A DNA stretch of 25,858 nucleotides. Origin: JBOGWY01 sp050694015. GTDB taxonomy: Bacteria; Actinomycetota; CADDZG01; WHSQ01. Below are positions 21,090 through 25,858 of this stretch, piece after piece (within the stretch, counting starts at the first letter, position 1; the number at the start of each line of letters is the position of its first letter). A program made the translations under genes and the position numbers. The notes beneath the pieces were generated by a model, which had not been told where the DNA came from, did not search any database, and saw only the letters and a program-made list of their open reading frames with translations. The stretch lies in NCBI GenBank assembly GCA_050694015.1, contig JBOGWY010000100.1:1-25858 (forward strand). The letters run 5' to 3'.

Positions 21090-21965
21090 ATGTACGAGGA
21101 GCTACGACCCCTGGTCTTCTCGGTTGCCTACAGGATGGTCGGCAGCGCGACCGAGGCGGAGGACATCGTCCAGGAAACGTACCTGCGCTTGCACGACGAG
21201 ACGAGCAAGGGAACCGACATCGAGGCCCCCAAGGCGTGGCTGTCGACGGTCGCGACGCGGCTCGCGATCAATCACCTGCAGTCCGCGCGCGTCCGCCGGG
21301 AGAGCTACGTCGGTACGTGGCTACCCGAGCCGGTGATCACGGACGCCGAGTCCCAGTTGATCGCGGAGGGCGAGATGGCGGACTCGCTTTCGCTCGCGTT
21401 TCTCGTGCTGCTCGAGAGCCTCGGCCCCGTCGAGCGAGCCGTCTTCCTGCTCCACGACGTATTCGGCTACGACTACGAGGAGATCGCGCGCGTCGTCGAT
21501 AAGAGCGAAGAGAACTGTCGCCAGATCGCGTCGCGTGCTCGACGCCAGGTCGAGGCTAGGAAACCTCGTTTCGAGGCCTCAAGAAAGAAACGGGAGGAGC
21601 TGGCCCGTCGTTTCTTCGACGCGGTTCTAGCCGGAGACAGCTCGGGTCTCATGCAGATGCTCTCCGCCGATGTGGTTGCTTACGGAGACGGTGGGGGCAA
21701 GGCTCCTGCTTTCCCTCGTCCCGTTTACGGCCGGGACCGTGTCGTTCGTCTGCTCGCGGGAATAGCACGGCCCGCGACCCGTCTCGGGGTGGAGTCTCTG
21801 CGCCCCGTGGAGATCAATGGGCAGCCGGGGGTCCTGATACTGGATGCCAACGAAAGCATCATGGGGATAGTGACGCTCGACATCGCCGACGACCTCGTGC
21901 AAACGGTGCGCGCGGTAGCCAACCCCGACAAGCTGCGTCACCTCGATGCATCGGGCGCGAACTAG
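21090..21965 (+). CDS. ECF41-family RNA polymerase sigma factor (SigJ-like)
   Basis: This 291-residue extracytoplasmic-function sigma factor has region 2 at about residues 4-70 (FSVAYRMVGSATEAEDIVQETYLR), the linker motif WLPEP (77-81) and region 4 at about 105-155 (LGPVERAVFLLHDVFGYDYEEIARVV). A C-terminal SnoaL-like domain (about 168-291) contains DGGGK (200-204) and NPDKL (278-282). These motifs define ECF41, in which the C-terminal extension controls activity in place of an anti-sigma factor, and no anti-sigma gene is next to it. GAGGAG precedes the ATG by six bases. Its 3' end overlaps the convergent nuclease gene by four bases. Confidence 0.94.
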   Translation: MYEELRPLVFSVAYRMVGSATEAEDIVQETYLRLHDETSKGTDIEAPKAWLSTVATRLAINHLQSARVRRESYVGTWLPEPVITDAESQLIAEGEMADSLSLAFLVLLESLGPVERAVFLLHDVFGYDYEEIARVVDKSEENCRQIASRARRQVEARKPRFEASRKKREELARRFFDAVLAGDSSGLMQMLSADVVAYGDGGGKAPAFPRPVYGRDRVVRLLAGIARPATRLGVESLRPVEINGQPGVLILDANESIMGIVTLDIADDLVQTVRAVANPDKLRHLDASGAN

Positions 21966-22525
21966 GATCGGCCGCTACACGTCTCGGGTGACCACAGCCC
22001 CCGATTCCCGTCTCGCGCCTGACGTTGCATCTCTACGAACAGGTCCGCGTGGCGCACGTTGGGCGGATACGTGTAGACCGCGGCGTAGCCGTTGACGACC
22101 AGGCGTGCGTTGGCCATCTCGTCGCCGATGTAGACGTATCGCAGAAGCCTGTCGTACTGGTCCGTGTTCTCGACATCTTTGACCATACGTACGGCCTGGC
22201 CGCCGAGTAGCGCATCCAACGCGGCCGATGCCTCCTTGCCGAAGCACTCGACCGGGGAGCCGGGCTTCACCGACTCGGGAGTGTCGATCCCGACGAGGCG
22301 GACGTCGTAGGTCTGACCGACGTCGGTATCCCCGAGGCCCGCGCCGTCGACGCGCTCGGTGACTTCGACCTCGATCGTGTCGCCGTCGATCACCCGGGTG
22401 ACGACGCCGGCCTCGTATCCGCCGGGCTCGCTCGAGAATGTCGCGGGAGCCTGCTCGGTCAGGTTTACTTGGTGTCCCGCGCATGCGGTCAGGAGCAGCG
22501 CGAGGGAAAGGACGGCACGTCGCAT
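21962..22525 (-). CDS. Lipoprotein thermonuclease (SNase family)
   Basis: This 187-residue staphylococcal-nuclease-like protein is expected to degrade DNA or RNA at the cell surface with calcium. It has a lipoprotein signal (lipobox LTAC, Cys15). The nuclease fold starts at GVVTRVIDGDTIEV; catalytic positions are visible as R76 (VRLVGID), D81, E84 (TPES) and R126 (DRLLRYVY), followed by NARLVVNGYA and a terminal GLW. Cysteines near 94 and the C-terminus (ETCSG) may pair. The ATG lacks a ribosome-binding site but has TAGCCT six bases upstream. The role could be nutrient scavenging from extracellular DNA. Confidence 0.92.
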   Translation of the reverse strand: MRRAVLSLALLLTACAGHQVNLTEQAPATFSSEPGGYEAGVVTRVIDGDTIEVEVTERVDGAGLGDTDVGQTYDVRLVGIDTPESVKPGSPVECFGKEASAALDALLGGQAVRMVKDVENTDQYDRLLRYVYIGDEMANARLVVNGYAAVYTYPPNVRHADLFVEMQRQARDGNRGLWSPETCSGRS

Positions 22526-22531
22526 CGGCTC

Positions 22532-22537
22532 AGGCTA
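22532..22537 (-). promoter_or_regulatory. -10-like TAGCCT upstream of the nuclease gene (leaderless start)
   Basis: On the minus strand TAGCCT ends six bases before the nuclease ATG, the same spacing as TAGGCT before nurA. It suggests transcription starting at the start codon. Confidence 0.35.
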
Positions 22538-22588
22538 GCCAGCGGGTGTGACGTTTCCGTGTGGCGGCGACCCTAGAAGGAGGGTGCG

Positions 22589-23020
22589 ATGGCAGAGCAG
22601 GGCCAGCAGCTCGACCCGCAGCAACTTGCGGGCGTGGTGAAGGAACTGTCCGACGAGCAGCTCGCGGACCAGGTCAAGACGATCGGCACCGATATCGTGC
22701 TCAAGGGGATCTTCGACGGGATGCAGGACGCGTTCCAGCCCGAGAAGGCCGCGGGGACGACCGCGACCCTGCAGTACGACATCACCACCGACGACGGCGT
22801 CAAGCAGTGGACGGTTGAGATCTCGGGCGACAAATGCGTCACGTCCGAGGCTGGTGCCGCCGACCCCCGGCTCACGCTCCAGATCGGTCTCGTCGACTTC
22901 ATCCGTCTGATCTTCGGCCAGGCCCAGGGCCAGCAGCTGTTCATGTCGGGCAAGCTCAAGCTCAAGGGCGACATGATGTTCGCGATGCAGATGCAGACCT
23001 TCTTCGAAACCCCCGCCTAA
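22589..23020 (+). CDS. SCP2 sterol-binding-domain protein
   Basis: A 143-residue cytoplasmic protein made of one SCP2-like domain. Diagnostic parts are GIFDGMQDAFQPEKA, TATLQYDITTDDGVKQWTVEISGDKC, ADPRLTLQIGLVDFIRLIFGQ and the final strand-helix MSGKLKLKGDMMFAMQMQTFF. SCP2 domains bind lipids, fatty acyl chains or steroids in a hydrophobic pocket; many actinobacterial copies have no assigned ligand. AAGGAGGG lies four bases before the ATG. It is divergent from the nuclease gene and followed by a long imperfect hairpin. Confidence 0.88.
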   Translation: MAEQGQQLDPQQLAGVVKELSDEQLADQVKTIGTDIVLKGIFDGMQDAFQPEKAAGTTATLQYDITTDDGVKQWTVEISGDKCVTSEAGAADPRLTLQIGLVDFIRLIFGQAQGQQLFMSGKLKLKGDMMFAMQMQTFFETPA

Positions 23021-23030
23021 CCAACCTTGC

Positions 23031-23081
23031 TGCCGAGTGGCAACTGAGTCGTGTCTGACGCGACTGAATTGCCGCTCGGCA
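23031..23081 (+). terminator. Long imperfect hairpin after the SCP2 gene
   Basis: Arms of 21 bases (23031-23051 and 23061-23081) with a nine-base loop pair at all but two positions, plus one G-T wobble. The hairpin starts ten bases past the SCP2 stop codon, so it probably ends or protects that transcript. No T-tract follows directly. Confidence 0.5.
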
Positions 23082-23086
23082 TGAAT

Positions 23087-23262
23087 TTAGGGCGGTCGGC
23101 ACGCTTGCAACTGTTACTTCATCGCGACGTCGAGGGGAAATTTTGGGGAAATATCGCCCGTAAGGGCCCGAGTAGACCTGCGGGTCAAGTAACCACTCGC
23201 TACCTTGGAAGTCCAAACAAGCGACTGGGCTTTGATGGGCTTGATGTGGAGGAGGTGAGTGG
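23087..23262 (+). other. Structured leader upstream of a 60-residue ORF
   Basis: No gene is visible in this 176-base stretch, which looks less GC-rich than its surroundings. It carries three small perfect hairpins: GCCC-GTAA-GGGC (23156-23167, a GNRA tetraloop), GACC-TGCG-GGTC (23175-23186) and TTGGA-AG-TCCAA (23205-23216). They precede the strong ribosome-binding site of the following ORF, so this may be a structured 5' leader. It does not match a riboswitch consensus I recognise. Confidence 0.35.
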
Positions 23263-23445
23263 ATGGCGATCGCGATGGACGAGCTGCGGGGACTTGGACT
23301 CCTCGACAACTCTCCCGAGCCGCACCTCACGGCGAAGGGCCGGGACTGGCTCAAGGCGCTCGAGGATCTCGAGACACAGGAGGTCACCGAGCGAGGCGAG
23401 GAGGCGGACGACCTGATTCTGTCGACGAACGGACTGTTCCGGTAA
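23263..23445 (+). CDS. Small 60-residue protein of unknown function
   Basis: A 60-residue ORF with a strong ribosome-binding site (GGAGGAGG, seven bases before the ATG) and a perfect intrinsic terminator 18 bases after the stop, making a self-contained unit. The sequence MAIAMDELRGLGLLD... PHLTAKGRDWLKALEDLE loosely resembles the last part of a winged-helix domain (strand-wing-helix, with LTAKG as in MarR/PadR-like proteins), but it is too short for a complete DNA-binding fold. The C-terminal third is acidic. It has no signal peptide or membrane helix. Function unknown; it may be a remnant or a small regulator. Confidence 0.55.
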   Translation: MAIAMDELRGLGLLDNSPEPHLTAKGRDWLKALEDLETQEVTERGEEADDLILSTNGLFR

Positions 23446-23463
23446 GCCAAACCAACTTTCTAT

Positions 23464-23490
23464 AAAGGGCTCCCCGACGGGGAGCCCTTT
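23464..23490 (+). terminator. Perfect intrinsic terminator
   Basis: AAAGGGCTCCCC (23464-23475), loop GAC, then GGGGAGCCCTTT (23479-23490) make a perfect 12-pair stem followed by CTCTTT. This is the clearest Rho-independent terminator in the window. It isolates the 60-residue ORF from the ceramidase-like genes. Confidence 0.92.
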
Positions 23491-23562
23491 CTCTTTGGGA
23501 AGGAAGACGTCGGGGTCGGGGCGAAGAAGTTGACGCAAACCACTCGTCCTAGGAGGCCCCTC

Positions 23563-25323
23563 ATGCGACACGACCACTGGACGACGCCCCCAGGCGAGAG
23601 CCGCTCGCCTCGTCGCGTCGCCAAGACTTTCATCGGTTCGTTCCTCGTAGGTGTCCTGTCGATCGGGATCGCATGGGCCGGATCTGGACTCGTTCCGATC
23701 GGTGCAGACACTCCCACCGAGACGAAGACCGATCCGGCGACGAGCTTCGTCGGCGTGGGATCCACGACCGAGGAAGGCTCGTCGACGACATCCTTCTCCC
23801 CTGCAGATCTGGAGCCGGGCCAGATCCTGGCCGGAGCCTCGAAGATCTCTCTCTTCCCGCGGCCGGAGGACTACCGGGACGACTTCCCCGATGCCGCCTG
23901 GGAGCAAGATCAGACGGAGTGCGAGTCGGGCAACGCGGGGAGCGCGACACATGTGGCGGACTTCCGCGTCCGTTGGGGCGAGAACCCCAACTGCCTTTAC
24001 ATGGGCGGCTACAGCATCGGGCCCGTCAACTCGATCACCACTTGGGACGAGGAGTACGGGTTGTGGGTGCGTTCTGTCGCGATGCAGGATGCGCAGGGCG
24101 ACGCGACCGTGCTCACACTGATCGACGCGGTCTACTGGGAGGCGTACTACAACAGCCTCTGTCCCAACGACCCGTGTGGCTTCCTCGATCTCGCGGATCA
24201 GCTCGCCGAGGAAACGGGTCTCAAGCCCGAGAACTTCGTGTTCTTCTCGACGCACTCGCACACCGCGATGGACTTCATCGGCGGATGGGGTGCGGTGCCG
24301 GACTGGTACATGCAGCAGGCCACCGACTCGCTGAAGGATGCTGTGCGCGCCGCGCTGGGTTCCATGGAACCGGCGGTTCTAGAAGCCGGAGAAGCGGTCA
24401 CGAGGCAGTGGAACAACGAACGCCGCAAGCACTACCACGCCGCCGAGGACGACACCCTGTCGTGGTTCCGACTGGTCGATGCCGACGGACAGGCGCAGTC
24501 CGCGGAATGTCCCGGTACCGGCGGGGGCAATGAGGGCCGCGACAAGACGAACTCGGCATGTGAGCCTGCGGCCCCCGGTCGCGCGATCGCCACGGTCGGC
24601 GCGTACGCCGCCCACCCCACGACCGAAGACGCTGAAGGAGGCGAAGGCGACGCCGACTTCCCGGCCGTGTTCGCGAAGCGGGTCGAGGAAGCGTTCGGCG
24701 GCACCGGCATGTTCCTCCAGACTGGTCTCGGCAACATGGTTACCGAGCACGTTCGCGACGAACTCGTCGAGAAGGTCGACGTCGGCAATGCGCTCGCATC
24801 GGCGATCCCCGCGATCGGCGGCGGGAGCCAGATCACGGACACGGACATCCGCGTCGGACGCACCGCGTGGGACCAGCCGGTCACCAACATCCCCCTCGGC
24901 TCGCTCGGCGTGGGTGGATTCTTCGATCGGACCTTCAACCAGGCCCCGGCGAGCGTCAACATCGGCGACTCCGAATACCCGCACAAGAAGTGCAACTCGG
25001 CGTCGCCGATCTCCGTCGAGACCACTGTCAGCGCCGCCCGCATCGGTGAGCTCGTCATCACCGGGGGGCCGGGCGAGCTGTTCGCCAACCTCACCAACAC
25101 GATCGAGGAGGCGAACGCCGGCGGGATAACCCTCGCGCTCGGTCTCGCCAACGACGGGCTCGGCTACATCATCCAGAGCTTCGAGACCGACCACGTCGGA
25201 CGTCAGGGCATCGGCTTCGTCAACGGCCCGCTGTCCGAGTACGAGGATGCGTACTCGATCGACCACTGCATCGGCGACGCCGCGCTCGAGCACACGCTCG
25301 AACTACTGAACCAACTCCGTTAG
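23563..25323 (+). CDS. Exported neutral/alkaline ceramidase-like protein, first copy
   Basis: A 586-residue protein resembling the neutral/alkaline ceramidase family (PF04734), zinc amidases that release fatty acid from ceramide. An N-terminal basic stretch (RSPRR) and hydrophobic helix (about 22-42) give export or membrane anchoring. Next is a low-complexity Thr/Ser/Glu linker (about 48-80), then the catalytic region with STHSHTAMDFIGGWG (H231 and H233 as candidate zinc ligands), AAHPTTE, LQTGLGN and GGPGELFANL near the end. The motifs are variants of the canonical THTHSGP set, so the substrate may not be ceramide. The ATG at 23563 is chosen over the TTG at 23530 because AGGAGG lies six bases before it and the second copy begins at the matching place. 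Confidence 0.75.
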   Translation: MRHDHWTTPPGESRSPRRVAKTFIGSFLVGVLSIGIAWAGSGLVPIGADTPTETKTDPATSFVGVGSTTEEGSSTTSFSPADLEPGQILAGASKISLFPRPEDYRDDFPDAAWEQDQTECESGNAGSATHVADFRVRWGENPNCLYMGGYSIGPVNSITTWDEEYGLWVRSVAMQDAQGDATVLTLIDAVYWEAYYNSLCPNDPCGFLDLADQLAEETGLKPENFVFFSTHSHTAMDFIGGWGAVPDWYMQQATDSLKDAVRAALGSMEPAVLEAGEAVTRQWNNERRKHYHAAEDDTLSWFRLVDADGQAQSAECPGTGGGNEGRDKTNSACEPAAPGRAIATVGAYAAHPTTEDAEGGEGDADFPAVFAKRVEEAFGGTGMFLQTGLGNMVTEHVRDELVEKVDVGNALASAIPAIGGGSQITDTDIRVGRTAWDQPVTNIPLGSLGVGGFFDRTFNQAPASVNIGDSEYPHKKCNSASPISVETTVSAARIGELVITGGPGELFANLTNTIEEANAGGITLALGLANDGLGYIIQSFETDHVGRQGIGFVNGPLSEYEDAYSIDHCIGDAALEHTLELLNQLR

Positions 25324-25333
25324 GTGGCCGCGA

Positions 25334-25357
25334 GGGGTGGGCCGTCGGGCCCACCCC
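25334..25357 (+). terminator. Perfect hairpin between the ceramidase-like paralogs
   Basis: GGGGTGGGCC and GGCCCACCCC form a perfect ten-pair stem with loop GTCG. An A-T pair and CCGC/GCGG extend it with one bulged base. It begins ten bases after the stop codon. With no T-tract it could be a terminator or a partial read-through and mRNA-stability element between the two paralogs. Confidence 0.6.
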
Positions 25358-25433
25358 TGCGGTTGCAGGAACCGGCAGGGCCGGGGCGAACAAAGCCACA
25401 ACCACACCCCCTTTCGCAGGAGGCCCGTTACTG

Positions 25434-25858
25434 ATGCGCAATAACGACTGGACGACGCCGCCCGGCGGAAGTCGCTCGCCCCGCCGCGTCGCCAAGACCC
25501 TGATCGGTTCGTTCCTCGTAGGGCTGCTGTCGATCGGCGTCGCGTGGGCGGGAGCCGGCCTCGTGCCCGTCAACGACGTCACCCGAAGCGCGTCCGGGAA
25601 CAACGACGCCGGATGGCTACAGGAAGAGGGTACAGAGGGCGACAACGCCGGCGCCACGAACGCCGCGGGCCTCGAAGCGCTGCAGGCCGACCAGGTCTAC
25701 GCCGGTGCACGCAGCGTCAACATCGCTCCCCGGCCCGAGGACTACAACGGCGTGTGGGAGACCAACCAGGCGCACTGCGAAACCATGGTCGACAAGAACC
25801 CGCAGGAGACGGAGCCCGAGCACGTTCTCGACTCGCGGGTTCGGTGGAACGAGAACAC
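25434..25858 (+). CDS. Second ceramidase-like paralog, N-terminal part (runs off the window)
   Basis: An open frame from the ATG at 25434 continues past the right edge; about 141 residues are visible. The first 47 or so residues closely match the upstream copy (DWTTPPGGSRSPRRVAKT, then the same export helix). A divergent Asn/Glu/Ala-rich linker follows, then YAGARSVNIAPRPEDY and DSRVRWNEN, aligning with ILAGASKISLFPRPEDY and DFRVRWGEN of copy one. AGGAGG precedes the ATG by nine bases. The catalytic part lies outside the window, so activity cannot be assessed. Confidence 0.85.
   Translation, partial: MRNNDWTTPPGGSRSPRRVAKTLIGSFLVGLLSIGVAWAGAGLVPVNDVTRSASGNNDAGWLQEEGTEGDNAGATNAAGLEALQADQVYAGARSVNIAPRPEDYNGVWETNQAHCETMVDKNPQETEPEHVLDSRVRWNEN

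Noticed and set aside
23087..23262. Known riboswitch class in the leader before the 60-residue ORF
   Set aside because: I compared it from memory with cobalamin, TPP, SAM, glycine and c-di-AMP consensus cores and saw no match; kept only as an unexplained leader.
23530..23562. Upstream TTG start giving an 11-residue longer ceramidase-like protein
   Set aside because: The ribosome-binding site AGGAGG lies downstream of that TTG and is placed for the ATG at 23563; the paralog starts at the equivalent ATG.
23200..24261. 353-residue minus-strand frame opposite the 60-residue ORF and first ceramidase-like gene
   Set aside because: It crosses the perfect terminator and two ribosome-binding sites of the plus-strand genes and has no domain signature.
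1..25858. tRNA or rRNA genes and CRISPR arrays
   Set aside because: No cloverleaf with conserved TTCGA-type arms, rRNA-like conserved block or regularly spaced repeat was found on reading either strand.

Overview
The window is high-GC bacterial DNA (roughly two thirds G+C by eye). Genes are tightly packed, many start at GTG, and -10-like TANNNT hexamers sit directly upstream of several start codons. An ECF41-type sigma factor with a fused SnoaL-like tail, a membrane Ser/Thr kinase and an SCP2-domain protein fit an actinobacterial (Actinomycetota) chromosome. No 16S rRNA or other taxonomic marker is present, so a finer placement is not possible. No tRNA, rRNA, CRISPR array or prophage was seen.

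Left edge (1-3175): a secreted protein of unknown function, a decayed IS110-family transposase (two frameshifts and one in-frame stop), and an orphan NarL/FixJ-type response regulator. A roughly 250-base divergent control region follows.

DNA-repair operon (3164-9580, + strand): four translationally coupled genes in the order nurA, herA, sbcD/mre11, sbcC/rad50. This is the DNA-end-resection set best known from archaea: the HerA translocase, NurA nuclease and Mre11-Rad50 complex. It is the most distinctive system in the window and starts from what looks like a leaderless promoter.

Middle (9590-18804): a lipoprotein phosphoesterase (-), a small secreted four-cysteine protein (+), and a minus-strand group of penicillin-acylase-family hydrolase, class V aminotransferase and a previously unlisted 58-residue ORF. 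A membrane Ser/Thr kinase diverges from the acylase and converges on a membrane-anchored PG_binding_4-like protein, followed by an alpha/beta hydrolase. Strong bidirectional hairpins separate the convergent pairs.

Right part (18839-25858): a secreted S15/CocE-type hydrolase, a DoxX-like membrane protein and an ECF41 sigma factor. The last two are divergent around a perfect inverted repeat carrying back-to-back TGTCACA boxes, the reported ECF41 -35 motif. Then come a lipoprotein nuclease of the SNase family, an SCP2-domain protein and a compact unit made of a structured leader, a 60-residue ORF and a perfect terminator. The window ends with two tandem neutral-ceramidase-like exported proteins, the second cut by the window edge.

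Overall the window pairs one intracellular DNA-repair operon with many exported or lipid-anchored hydrolases (phosphoesterase, acylase, S15 hydrolase, nuclease, two ceramidase-like proteins). This suggests a cell that degrades external organic matter. That lifestyle reading is inference.
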